Shown piece by piece: positions 45,290 to 56,634 of a DNA stretch of 64,000 bases. The notes beneath the pieces were generated by a model that saw nothing but the letters and a program-made list of their open reading frames with translations, ran no database searches and was not told the origin of the DNA. This stretch comes from Bufo bufo (lineage: Eukaryota; Chordata; Amphibia; Anura; Bufonidae), in contig NC_053398.1 in the NCBI RefSeq assembly GCF_905171765.1, positions 43,740,323-43,804,322 on the forward strand. Reading direction: 5' to 3'. Positions within the stretch are counted from its first letter, which is position 1. Every line of letters begins with the position of its first letter. The translations under genes and the position numbers were made by a program.

Positions 45290-47874
45290 CTAGTAATGTC
45301 CGATTTCCCCCTCTCCATGGTGCCATAACTTGCTCCAAAACTTAAAATCGTAAGGAGGAAACCTAGTGATTATGTTCTTTAAAGTGGGCTGTAATTGGTA
45401 ACAGTAATTGATTGGTCCTGATGGTGGATTTGTATTTGGAAATCTTATGTGCTGGGTGGTTTCACCGACGTAAAAGAGTCCGCAGGGGCATTTTATGAGG
45501 TAAACCACATGGGTGGAGTCACACATGAAGTATCCCTTGATAGAATATTTCTTGCCTGTATGAGGATGTGTAATTGTGTCGCCCTTAATTACACTAGAGC
45601 ACTGGGCACAGTGAAGACAGGGAAAAGTGCCCAATTTGGGAGTATTTAGAAATCTTTGGAGGGGGATTTTGGAGAGTGACCCTATGTCTGCTCGGACAAG
45701 ATGATCTCTAATGTTTTAGGCTACTTTCACAGTTGCGTTTTGGGCGGATCCGTTACAATAATACAACCGCATGCATCCATCATGAACGGATCCGTTTGCA
45801 TTATCTGTAACATAGCCAAGACAGATCCGTCATGAACTCTATTGAAAGTCCATGGGAGACGGATCCCTTTTTTTTTTATTGTGCCAGATTGTGTAAGAGA
45901 AAACGGATCCGTCCCCATTGACTTACATTGTGTGCAGGGATGGATCCGTTTGGCTCAGTTTCGTCAAGCGGACACAGCGTTTTGGTGTCTGCCTCCAGAG
46001 CGGAATGGAGACTGATCGAAGGCAAACTGATGCATTCTGAGCAGATCCTTTTCCATTCCGAATGAATTAGGACAAAACTGATCCGTTTTGGACAGCTTGT
46101 GAGAGCCCATGATGGATCTCACAAACGGAGAGCCAAAACGCGAGTGTAAAAGCAGCCTTACATGCGTTTGTAGTAGGTCAGGGGTGGAGTCTGGAATTCT
46201 TGTATATCAGGGTATGCCTAATAGAGTATATGCCATTGCTGTCTAATTGTGTGTTGTATCTTAGGTGCAAGGGGATGGTATGTCAGGATACATGGTATCC
46301 TTTTGGATGTTATCTTTGTGTCATTTGTACGTGGTAGTCTATTTTCCTGTTGAATTGAGTGTTCAGGATACCCCCTCTGTGTAAATTTCAGGGACATCTC
46401 TTCCATTCTCTTTTTCCTTGTGGAAGGATTGGACACAATACGTTCCACTCGTGTGAGCTATGAACAGGGTAGTGACTTTTTGGTCGCTCTGGGGTGATTA
46501 CTCGTGTAATGTAAGAGACTATTTCGGTCTGTCAGTTTGTTGTATAGGTCGAACTCTATATGCTCTTGTTCATCTTTGAGTACAAGAGTGTCCAAAAAAC
46601 TGATGGTGTTCATGTCTGTCTGTATGGTGAACCCCAACTCTGAATATATGTTATCCAGGTACTGATGAAAAAGGAGGACACTGGATATAGGGCCCTTCCA
46701 GAGACAGACTATATTGTCGATAAATCGCAGCCATATGCTGGCGTGTTGTTTGAAAAGTGGATGAGGATACATGAATTCTTCCTCAAAATTGATCATATAT
46801 GCGTTAGCATAAGGGGGGGCCACATTGGCCCCCATTGCGGTCCCCCGCCTCTGGGCGTAGTATTCGTCACCAAAATGGAAGAAATTTTCGTGTAGCATTA
46901 GAGACAGTATTAATAAGCAGAATTCTTGTTGTAATGTATTGAGTGTGGAATGTGTAGACAAAAGTTGTGCTGGGGCTCTAATGCCTTTGGTATGTTCTCT
47001 AGATGTATACAGGCTGTTGACGTCCAATATTACCAATAGGGAGTCTGGTTGGGGTGTACACTGTTTCAGTTAGTGATGAAATCGTTGTTGTCCTGTAAGA
47101 AAGAGCGTGATGTCTTGATGAGGGGGGTGAGCATCCGGTCTAGATATATGGAGAGAGGGGACAATATGGATTCTGTCGAGGCCACTATGGGTCTACCTGG
47201 CAGATTGTGTAGAATTTTGGAAAAGTATAAAAGACTGGTGTGATGGGATGTTGTTTGATCAGAAACATCATGGTATCGTCATCTATAATGTCAAGTTTAC
47301 GGTGGACCTGATGGAGTGTGGACCTGATTTTATTGGCGATAACTGCAGTAGGGTCTGAAGTAAGGAGTTCATAAGTGGCCTGAACCCTTAGTTGGCTGGT
47401 TATGTCATTAAAATAGACTTATCCATGACCACTACTGCTCCCCCTTTGTCAGCCGGTTTAATTATATCTTTTAGGGGTTTTAAGTTCAGAGATGGCTCTC
47501 TGTTTTTCTACTGTTAAATTTAAGTGTATAAATTCGCCCATAGTGTAAGATCTTAGATTCTGTTGTATGGACTGCTGTGTGAAGAATATGTAAGTTTCAG
47601 CAGGGTGGTAAGTTCTAGGGGGCATAAAGGAACTCTTATTCCTTACACCTAAGGTCTGTAGTGTTAGAGCATTGTTAGCTAATTTGTTCTGTGTTTTATT
47701 TTGATTATCCCTCTTCCTAAAGTGAGTTTTTAATCTAATGGTTCTGTAAAAACATTGTAACTCCTGTTCAAGGAGAAATGTATCAAGAGGGGTTGTAGGA
47801 CAAAATGATAAGCCTTCTTGTAGTACAGAAATTTGGGCGGGTGACAAGTTAATGGAAGAAATATTAATCACCAA
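45290..47874 (-). pseudogene. PLE4 reverse transcriptase and GIY-YIG endonuclease, left copy
   Basis: The N-terminal part (47874-47458) starts MVINISSINLSPAQISVLQE. RT follows at 47036-46458 with DVNSLYTS, RRGTAMGANVAPPYANAYM and RFIDNIVCLW. 46448-46218 holds the connection region. The GIY-YIG part is at 45634-45290 (CDSTHVVYLIKCPCGLFYVGETTQHI). The catalytic YIDD-type box reads FIDN, with the second Asp replaced. Several stops and frameshifts break the frame and a Harbinger MITE (45719-46157) splits it. The right copy shares the FIDN change, so both came from one defective source or the change preceded duplication. Confidence 0.87.
45719..46157. mobile_element. Harbinger-like MITE, 439 bp
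   Basis: TTA at 45716-45718 and 46158-46160 flank inverted ends GGCTACTTTCACAGTTGCGTTTT-like and AAAACGCGAGTGTAAAAGCAGCC. Rich in GGATCCGT motifs. It is absent from the matching place in the right arm, so it inserted after the palindrome formed. Same superfamily as 18299-19065. Confidence 0.88.
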
Positions 47875-47900
47875 GTTATCCTTGGATAACTTGGATAACC

Positions 47901-49860
47901 TTGGTGATTAATATTTCTTCCATTAACTTGTCACCCGCCCTAATCTTGGTACTACAAGAAGGCTTATCATTTTTCCCTACAACCCCTCTTGATACATTTC
48001 TCCTTGAACAGGAGTTACAATGTTTTCACAGAACCATTAGATTAAAAACTCACTTTAGGAAGAGGGATAATCAAAATAAAACACAGGACTATTTAGCTAA
48101 CAATGCTCTTACACTACAGACCTTGGGTCCGAGGAATAAGAGTTCCTTTATGCCCCCTAGAACTTACCACCCTGCTGAAACTTACATATCCTTCACACAG
48201 TAGTCCATACAACAGACTCTGAGATCCTACACTAAGGGGGAATTCAAAAACTCACAAAATTTAACAACATAAGAACAGAGAGCCATCTCTGAAATTAAAA
48301 CCCATAAAGATATCATAAATAAACCAGCTAACAAGGGGGGAGCAGTAGTGGTCATGGATAAGTCTATGTATATTAATGACATAACCAATCAACTAAGGGA
48401 TCAGGCCACTTATGAACTCCTTACTTCAGACCCTACTACAGTTATCGCCAATAAAATCAGGTCCACACTCCAACATTACCGTAAACTTGACATTATGGAT
48501 GACGATACCATGACTTTTCTGATCAAACAAAATCCCATCACACCAGTCTTTTATACTCTTCCAAAAATCCACAAAAATCTACACAATCCGCCAGGTAGAC
48601 CCATAGTGGCCTCGACAGAATCCATATTGTCCCCTTTCTCCATATATCTAGACCAGATGCTCACCCCCCTCATCAAGACATCACGCTCTTTCTTACTGGA
48701 CAACAACAATTTCATCACTAAACTGAAGCAGTGTACACCCCAACCAGACTCCCTATTGATAATTTTGGATGTCAACAGCCTGTATACATCTATAGAACAT
48801 ACCAAAGTCATTAGAGCCACAGCACAATTTTTGTCTACACATTCCAAACTCAATACATTACAACAAGAATTCTGCTTATTAATACTGTCTCTAGTTCTAC
48901 ACGAAAATGTCACCTTTTTGGTGTCGAATATTACGCCCAGAGGCGGTGGACTGCAATGTGGCCCCCCTTATGCTAACGCATATATGATCAATTTTGAGGA
49001 AGAATTCCTGCATCCTCATTCACCTTTCAAACAACACGCCAGCATATGGCTACGATTTATCGACAATATAGTCTGTCTCTGGAAGGGCCCTATATCCAGT
49101 GTCCTCCTGTTTCATCAGTACCTGGATAACATACTGTATATCCAGAGTTGGGGTTCACCATACAGACAGACATGAACACCATCAGTTTTTTGGACACTCT
49201 TGTACTCAAAGAACAAGAGCATATAGAGTTCAACCTATACAATAAACCGACAGACAGAAATAGTCTCTTACATTGCACAAGTAATCACCCCAGAGTGACC
49301 AAAAAGTCACTAACCTGTTCACAGCTCACACGAGTGGAATGTATTGTGTCCAATCCTTCCACAAGGAAAAAGAGAATGGAAGAGATGTCCCTGAAATTTA
49401 CACAGAGGGGGTATCCTGAACACTCAGTTCAACAGGAAAATAGACTACCACGTACAAATGACACAAAGATAACATCCAAAAGGATACCATGTATCCTGAC
49501 ATACCATCCCCTTGCAGCTAAGATACAACACACATCTAGACAGCAATGGCATATACTCTATTAGGCATACCCTGATATACAAGAATTCCAGACTCCACCC
49601 CTGACCTGCTACAAACGCACAAAAAACATTAGAGATCATCTTGTCCGAGCAGACATAGGGCCACTCTCAAAAACCCCCCGCCAAAGATTTCTAAATACTC
49701 CCAAATCAGGCACTTTTCCCTGTCTTTACTGTGCCCAGTGCTCTAGTGTAATTAAGGGCGACACAATTACACATCCTCATACAGGCAAGAAATATTCTAT
49801 CAAGGGATACTTCACGTGTGACTCCACCCATGTGGTTTACCTTTCTAACTATACCAAGAT
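47901..49860 (+). pseudogene. PLE4 reverse transcriptase, right copy
   Basis: Frames 47901-48203 (MVINISSINLSPALILVLQE) and 48348-49175 carry LPKIHKNL, GRPIVASTES, DVNSLYTS, a damaged GGGLQCGPPYANAYM block and RFIDNIVCLW. 49148-49564 carries NTISFLDTLVL and the connection region. The GIY-YIG start (CDSTHVVY near 49825) is cut off at about 49850 by a deletion. It preserves a longer continuous RT than the left copy but is also dead (stops near 48203 and 48265, frameshift near 49150). Confidence 0.87.
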
Positions 49861-50488
49861 CGCTAGAATCCTTTTAAGATAAGGGCAGAACACTTGCCCT
49901 TTTCAGCCTCAGAATAGGCTATGCACATGTGCGCGCCCCCCTATCGTGCGACACCGGCTTCCCCTTGTGTCGCCTCCCGGGAGGCAGTACATTCTAATCT
50001 CTATTATTATGCGGCATGCCCGCTATGGCGTCCGCATCTGGAGTACACCTGCTACAACTAGGCCACAGGTAACATCTCCTCCTTATCCTAGGAGGCCTTT
50101 GCTGGTCCTTGGTGTCTTTTATTGCATAGAATGTTGTTCCTTAGTGACCCTTAACATATAGGATTATACCCACTGCTCCCATTGCCTGCTCATGATGTCC
50201 AATTACTGAGTATAAAACATATCTAGGCATTAATATTATTATCCTCTACTGTCCTCTTGAGACTACATGTGACTATGCTGGAGCAATATTTCCTCCTCAT
50301 ACTAGGAGGCCATTTTTGGTCCTTGGTGTCTTTCATTATATAGAATGTTGTTTAACACATAGCATTATACTTACCGCTCCCCTTGCTTCCTCATGATGTC
50401 CAATTACTGACTTTTTAACATATCTAGGCATTAATATTATTATCCTCCACTGTCCTCTGATGAGATGAGGCAATATCAGAGCAATATA

Positions 50489-51063
50489 CAGTACAGACCA
50501 AAGTTTGGATACACCTTCTCATTCAAAGAATTTTCTTTATTTTCATGACTATGAAAATTGTAGATTCACACTGAAGGCATCAAAACTATGAATTAACACA
50601 TGTGGAATTATATACATAACAAACAAGTGTGAAACAACTGAAAATATGTCATATTCTAGGTTCTTCAAAGTAGCCACCTTTTGCTTTGATTACTGCTTTG
50701 CACACTCTTGGCATTCTCTTGATGAGCTTCAAGAGGTAGTCCCCTGAAATGGTTTTCACTTCACAGGTGTGCCCTGTCAGGTTAAATAAGTGGGATTTCT
50801 TGCCTTATAAATGGGGTTGGGACCATCATCAAGAGAATGCCAAGAGTGTGCAAAGCAGTAATCAAAGCAAAAGGTGGCTACTTTGAAGAACCTAGAATAT
50901 TACATATTTTCAGTTGTTTCACACTTGTTTGTTATGTATATAATTCCACATGTGTTAATTCATAGTTTTGATGCCTTCAGTGTGAATCTACAATTTTCAT
51001 AGTCATGAAAATAAAGAAAACTCTTTGAATGAGAAGGTGTGTCCAAACTTTTGGTCTGTACTG
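50489..51063. mobile_element. Deleted Tc1/mariner, family C copy 2
   Basis: 575 bp between TA dinucleotides, ends CAGTACAGACCAAAGTTTGG and complement. Nearly all of it is two inverted arms of about 240 bp; no transposase domain survives except short C-terminal scraps. It is inserted in the right PLE4 arm. Same family as 41301-42236. Confidence 0.93.
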
Positions 51064-51091
51064 TAGATATAGTGTTATATTCCTTCTAGAT

Positions 51092-51124
51092 CCCTTGATA
51101 AAGGTCGTCTTCCGAGCGAAACGG
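51092..51124 (+). ncRNA. Hammerhead-like relic, right PLE4 arm
   Basis: CCCTTGATAA, an imperfect stem (GGTCG..CGAGC region), then GAAACGGG. It mirrors 43839-43870. Confidence 0.35.
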
Positions 51125-51256
51125 GACTATTCACATGGCCAGTCATATTGATATATATTCCGGATGGAATTAAACACAAAATGATGTAAATCTATACGTT
51201 ATGTATTAAAGCATCACTTGAAAAGAGAATCTGGTGTGCCATAGATTTCTCCATTG

Positions 51257-51970
51257 GACTATCTTGAGAATAGGCCATGAATATTGCACTCCTGGAAAAC
51301 CTGTAAGTGCAGTAAGAATTAGTAATTTCTCGGGGCAGCTTATTTGCTGGAGCTTTTAACCTAGGTTCAGTTTCTGGGATACTGTATGACAGCTACAATA
51401 TTTAGTCATCTAGGAGCTAATTTTCTGTCACTTGGTCACAAAGGTGGTTCCTCAAGGCAACCACTATGGTAATATTCTCCTCTCCCTTTTCTACTCTCTG
51501 AAAAAATACGTTGATTGAATCCATACTGTGGACTGGATAATACAATTCACACACTAACCTTAAAAAAAAACGTATTTTTTCTCCTAAAGCTCATGATCTT
51601 TCTACAGCAACTGAATCTCGTGAGTACTATTTAGTATTGACTTCTGTAAAATTCTGAAAATGTATATTTAAACCTTTTCCATTATGCAACAGAGACAAAA
51701 TTCACTATAATTTTGATGTTTGCCTTCTGTGTATAAGAGCCCCAGAACCTATTCTCTATGGCCCACTGCCTGTTCAATATGCAAAACCACTTAAAGTAAA
51801 TTCATTAATCAATAATTTTCTAGTAGCATTCCTCAACTTTTAACATTATTCTAAATGATAGGGCTAACCATAGCCATAGCACCCGGGGGCCTCAAGTCTA
51901 AGGGGGCCGACTCAGCACAGGAACATTGCTCCTTTTATATGTAGAAAAAAGATAGTGGCTTCCTGCTTTC
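51257..51970. other. Intronic sequence, no recognised element
   Basis: It starts with a scrap of the CTATC.TGAGAATAGG MITE end (51258-51285). Otherwise AT-rich unique-looking sequence without coding or tandem structure. Confidence 0.45.
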
Positions 51971-52484
51971 GACAACCTTTATAGTAACATAGTAACATAG
52001 TTTATAAGGCTGAATAAAGACATCTGTCCATCTAGTTCGGCCTATAATCCTGCAAGTTGATCCAGAGATAGGCAAAAAAAAAAACTGAGGTAGAAGCCAA
52101 TTTTCCTCGCTTTAGGGGAAAATAAATCCTTACCGACTCCAATCAGGCAATCAGAATAACTCCCTGGATGAACGACCCCTCTCTAATAGCTATAGCCTGT
52201 AATATTATTACACTCCAGAAATACATCCAGGCCCCTCTTGAATTCCTTTATTGTACTCACCATCACCACCTCCTCAGGCAGAGAGTTCCATAGTCTCACT
52301 GCTCTTACCGTAAAGAATCCTCTTCTATGTTTGTGTACAAACCTTCTTTCCTCCAGACGCAGAGGATGTCCCCTCGTCACAGTCACAGTCCTGGGGATAA
52401 AAAGATGATGGGAGAGATCTCTGTACTGACCCCTGATATATTTATACATAGTTATTAGATCGCCCCTTGGTCGTCTTTAATGTA
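51971..52484 (-). mobile_element. CR1-type LINE, 3' end
   Basis: Minus-strand reading gives the RT C-terminal end (52449-52183, YKYIRGQYRDLSHHLFIPRT...NSLPEEVV...NITGYSY) followed by a 3' UTR and GTTACTATGTTAC tail repeats (51971-51995). It closely matches the 3' part of the CR1 at 61994-63710. 5'-truncated at about 52484, as usual for LINEs. Confidence 0.9.
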
Positions 52485-52490
52485 TCATTA

Positions 52491-52768
52491 GTCCTCATGC
52501 ACATGACCATACTAGTTTTGTGGACAGCAAATCACGGATCTGCAAAACAAGGATACCTGCTGTGTGCGTTCCACATTTTCCCATTCCGCACCTCCCACCC
52601 TATGTTAAAATGCCTACTCTTGTCCGCAAAGTCTTTTTTGCAAAATGGCGGAACGGGCATATGAATGCGGACAATGCATGGTGTGCTGTCCTCATATTTT
52701 ACAGCCCCATTGAGTTGAATGGGTCCGCATATGTTCGTGAACAAAAATACAGTAGAGTGCATGAGGCC
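52491..52768. mobile_element. Harbinger-like MITE, 278 bp
   Basis: TTA at 52488-52490 and 52769-52771 flank inverted ends GTCCTCATGCAC and GTGCATGAGGCC. Interior non-coding. Confidence 0.82.
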
Positions 52769-52771
52769 TTA

Positions 52772-53266
52772 CAAAGCACTCACGTGTCCATAACGAAAAA
52801 TGTGTCTTTAATTCAGAATTTTGATATTTTTTTAATTATTAATTATCAACTTTTTGTACTGTACTTTCAATAAATAGAAATAGTCCCGGTATATATGCAA
52901 ATATTGTGCAATTCAGCCTCATTCACTTGATTGGGGCTGAAAAGCAGTTTTCTGCAGAGCGGCACTCATGAACAGTCCTGGGAAGGAAACAACTCAGCCC
53001 CTTCATTCTGGGTATTAGTGGGGACCCACTGGCTGAATCCCATTGATCCCTACGTGGGAAAACCCTGTTTTACCAGAACCCAAAAACAGCACTATACTGC
53101 GTCATGATAATCCAGGGATTAGAGTATGTAGCAATGGGTCTTTTTTTAGATTTGACATCATTTCCTGGATGACAGCATCCTGATGATCAGGATTTATCAA
53201 TTTACCGTGGTATTATTTGAAAACCAACATATATCAGCTATCTGCAGGTGATAAGTATACAATCTA
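52772..53266. other. No recognised element
   Basis: Intronic sequence with no tandem, inverted or coding structure that I could support. Confidence 0.4.
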
Positions 53267-53692
53267 CAGTGCTGCCCATAATTATTCATACCCTTGGCAA
53301 ATTTTGACTTAAAGTTACTTTTATTCAACCGGCAAGTTGACGGGAAATGACATAGGTGTCTCCCAAAAGATAATAAGACGATGTACAAGAGGCATTATTG
53401 TGGAATAAAAACATTTCTCAGCCTTTATTTAAATTTGAGCAAAAAGTGTCCAGTCCAAAATTATTCATACCCTTCTCAATAATCAATAGAAAAGCCTTTA
53501 TTGGCTATTACAGCGATCAAACGCTTCCTATAATTGCAGACCAGCTTTTTGCATGTCTCCACAGGTATTTTTGCCCATTCATCTTTAGCAATGAGCTCCA
53601 AATCTTTCAGGTAGGAGGTTCTTCTTGCCATCACCCTGATCTTTAGCTCCCTCCACAGATTCTCAATTGGATTCAAGTCTGGACTCTGGCTG
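53267..53692 (-). mobile_element. Truncated Tc1/mariner, family E
   Basis: Starts CAGTGCTGCCCATAATTATT after a TA, with one inverted repeat of about 200 bp. The transposase C-terminal third ([17 protein letters not shown] to GFSIDY) is on the minus strand. The other half is missing; at 53692 the sequence changes to CR1. Confidence 0.9.
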
Positions 53693-54099
53693 GGAATAAC
53701 CTGAATAACCCTAATTTTGATAATCTTTTCTGGGTACTGTAGTCCACCCATTCCAGTTATTACTTTAGTTGCCCTCCTCTGTACCCTCTCCAACTCTGCT
53801 ATGTCTGCCTCGTTCACAGGAGCCCAGAACTGTACACAGTACTCCATGTGTGGTCTGACTAGCGATTTGTAAAGTGGTAGGACTATATTTTCATCACCGG
53901 CATCTATGCCCCGTTCAATGCAACCCATCATCTTATTGGCCTTGGCAGCAGTTGCCTGACACTGGTTTCTACAGCTTAGTTTGCAGTTCACTAGAATTCC
54001 TAAGTCCTTTCCCATGTCAGTGTTAATGTGTTTATGTGGGTTCTTAGTATAGGAGATCAGATATATGACAATACTAAACATCCTTTCACTGTTGTTCAA
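53476..54099 (-). pseudogene. Chimeric open frame: CR1 RT segment fused to Tc1 transposase end
   Basis: A 207-codon uninterrupted minus-strand frame. Residues about 27-135 are CR1 RT C-terminal sequence ([36 protein letters not shown]). From about residue 136 it is Tc1 transposase ([18 protein letters not shown] with the third catalytic Glu) to the natural Tc1 stop. The junction near 53692 has a short GGTTATTC match on both sides. The fusion is in frame, probably by chance. No promoter evident, and neither part is catalytically complete. Confidence 0.85.
53693..54090 (-). mobile_element. CR1-type LINE fragment
   Basis: An internal RT piece corresponding to about 62860-63190 of the CR1 copy on the plus strand. 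It is fused to the truncated Tc1 at its 3' side and lacks the LINE 3' end. Confidence 0.85.
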
Positions 54100-54115
54100 T
54101 AACCTATGTTGCTTT

Positions 54116-54713
54116 TAGAATTAAAGGGTGTAAGGGATCGCCTCTTATTCGGGGGTCATTCTCACAATGATCTTCATCGACCACAGGGTTAGGGGCCAAA
54201 CATTGCTTTTATTTAGCACTTCAGCAAAACCAAAACAAACAATACAAATAAAACACCTGCCCGGCTGGGCTCTAACTAAACATGAGGACTCCCTACCTCA
54301 CTGAAAGCCCTGTTCACACACGGGAAAAACATGCAGCTTTTCCCAGCCTAACAATCCAGCACTTCGAGGCTGTAACAAAGTCCAGTACCTTTTGGGGGAT
54401 TGTGGCCCAGAAGTCCTCCTGACTCTGGCCTAGCGACCGTCGATTACAAGACCTCGTGGAGTCCCCCAAAGTTCAGGCTAACACCTAGCCCTGTGGCCCC
54501 TCAGCCAGCTCGGCTGAGCCCACTTGTACAGAGCCTTCCCGGGCCTCTGCTGCACACAGACTCTCCAGAGTGAGACCCACCCAAGATCCAGTAGCAGGAT
54601 TAAATAGGATCCCTGGACATGAGCATGCCCTAAGTCCCGGACTGGAACCTGGGGAAACTACACCTCAATGTTCACATTGCCACAAGGGGTTGTGCAGCAA
54701 TTTATATTGAAGA
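54116..54713. repeat. Possible LTR-like sequence
   Basis: Begins near TGTAAGGGATCGCC (54129) with AATAAA-type signals around 54250. No partner copy exists in this window, so LTR identity is a guess. No long frame. Confidence 0.25.
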
Positions 54714-54718
54714 CCTAT

Positions 54719-55246
54719 TGTCACCGCAAGCTCTCTGAGAAGGTCTGGCAGACGTTCTTCTATACCTCTTGCATGATGTTCTTTGTTTTGGTTTCACTTT
54801 GTCATCTCCTTTCCTTCTCCCAGCTGTAACCTATTTACACTAATTGCCTCCCTTTATATTCCCTCCCATACTGCCTTACTTTGCGGTTTATACTACTTCC
54901 TGGATTGAAGTGAGCACTGCTGGAGACTTCTGTTACTGCTTGTTCAGATAAGTCCTTTCATGTATTGTGTTTCCTTGCTGGCTTGATTCTAGGTGACCCT
55001 GACTCCCTCCGTATTAAGTGCAGGGAGCCGGTGGTCGTGTCCCCTCACTATTATAGGGTTTTCAGGTGTCAACAGTCTAGGTACGAGGGCATGCAATCGT
55101 CTAACTCTGAGACCCTTGTATGTGCTTAGCAGTCAGGATGAGCTCTTTGGGTTTTATAGGGTTCACCTTTATGCTCCTTAGTTTGGGATCAAGCCAGTCG
55201 GATGTTTATCCATAACTTCCAGCTATCTGCAACATCATCCGTGACA
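54719..55246 (+). mobile_element. Solo LTR, 528 bp, with target duplication
   Basis: TGTCACCGCAAG...CATCCGTGACA flanked by CCTAT at 54714-54718 and 55247-55251. Same family as 34158-34687 but inverted. It is inserted into the CCTATCCTCAGG end of the MITE that follows. Confidence 0.93.
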
Positions 55247-55590
55247 CCTATCCTCAGGATAGCTCATCAATATCTGATCGCCGGGGGTCCGACACCCCAA
55301 CTGATTAGCTGTTTGATGAGAAGGCATTTACACTGGTCATTACACTATGCATCGTCTCCCGTGGAGTGGTGGCGTAGTGAAATTACAAGAACTCACTCCA
55401 TTCAAGTGAATTGAGCCAGTACTCGTCATTAACACGGCACTTCAGAGATGACGCGCAGTGCAATGAACAGGAAGTAGTGCTCACACGAAGCGATGTCTTC
55501 AGACATCTGAATGGCAGGGTGTTGGACCCCCGCCAATTTGATATTGATGATCTATCCTATAAATCGCTGCACAAACCCTTTAAAACCATT
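55247..55590. mobile_element. MITE related to 42262-42600
   Basis: CCTCAGGATAGCTCATCAATATCTGATC and GGGGGTCCGACACC at the left mirror GTGTTGGACCCCCGCC and GATATTGATGATCTATCCT at the right (55518-55560). Its left tip carries the solo LTR insertion. Confidence 0.78.
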
Positions 55591-55761
55591 TACTTTACAT
55601 TCAACAAGGCACTGGGATCCCATCCATGGCACTGCTATGGGTCCTCTGAATTCTCTGATACTGATTTAATGTGAAATCTGCATTTCTGTGCCAGTTCGTT
55701 GAAAATATTTAGGTGAGCCTAAATATTTAGGTGAGCCTCTGTATGCCCATATTCATGTATA

Positions 55762-56043
55762 GTTCCGATCACTGCCGCCCGGCGGGCGGTGATCGGAACC
55801 CGGTGCCTGCTCAAATCATTGAGCAGGCACCTTGGCTAAATGTGCCGGGGGGTCCTGTGACCCTCCCATGTCGGCGATCGGAGCAAACCACAGGTCAATT
55901 CAGACCTGCGGTTTGCTGCGTTTCCGGGTTATTCGGGTCTCTGGGGAACCCGGAACAGGTTGGTGATCGGTGGTGTTAAAATACACCACCAATCACCATC
56001 CTGCGATCCTGAGAGGTGATGGTGACATCACCTCTCAGGATCG
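55762..56043. repeat. Cluster of consecutive short palindromes, piggyBac 5' region
   Basis: At least five hairpins in under 300 bp: 55762-55799 (GTTCCGATCACTGCCGCC arm), 55802-55831 (GGTGCCTGCTCAA arm), 55883-55916 (GCAAACC.CAGGT arm), 55961-55997 (GGTG-TGGTGT arm) and 56004-56043 (CGATCCTGAGAGGTGAT arm). It lies upstream of the piggyBac transposase and probably forms part of that element's 5' region, though the element's TTAA end was not found. Confidence 0.75.
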
Positions 56044-56634
56044 GCTCTGATTGGTAGGTGGGCGGGCGGCGGGAGGTTCAAATCATAGCAGCGCTCCTCT
56101 CCTCCTCCTTTTGTGTCCGGGAGCCAAGGAGAGAGGAGCGCTGCTGCACGTGGATCCAGAGCTGCACCGATATCCAGCCAGCACCCTAGCACCCCCATCT
56201 GTACCCCAGCACCCCCCAGGTATTTAGGGAAAGGTTGGGTTAGGCAGGGATATTCAGGGAAAGTTAGTGTGAAAAAAAAACAACAAATTTTTGTTGCATC
56301 ACCCTAAATCGGGTGTCTGGGGTCCACAGCACAGCTGTGTGACCCTAAACCCCCCAGGGGTGCTGCAGCTTGCCCCCATGCCCCCCCTCAACTTTTTTTT
56401 GTGCGTACGCTGACTGTGGCCGGCACTCTTAGTGTCCGGCCACTGTTAGCGCATCGCACACCCCACCGCTGATCAACTTCGGATGGTTGATCAGCGTTAT
56501 TGAATTTAAAATTTATTTATTTTTTTTACATTTTTCCCCCTTTTTTTTAGTTAGTCTTTTTTTTCTGTTAGTTTTAGAATTAAGTACGCAAACACTCGTG
56601 CCCCCACACACACGCCCAGCTCTGTCTGCCTCTG

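Larger units (their letters stand above)
42655..51256. mobile_element. Head-to-head pair of Penelope-like elements (PLE4), giant inverted repeat
   Basis: The left arm (42655-47880, minus) and right arm (47890-51256, plus) are inverted copies meeting at a roughly 25-bp spacer (TTGGATAACTTGGATAACC). Outer tips match (CTCCATTGG..., GATTCTCTTTTCAAGTGATG). Without later insertions the left arm is about 3.7 kb. The right arm is about 2.8 kb and lacks the counterpart of 44640-45500. Each arm holds a PLE RT; the GIY-YIG part is complete only in the left arm. Insertions: Tc1 D and a Harbinger MITE in the left arm, Tc1 C in the right. Confidence 0.9.
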
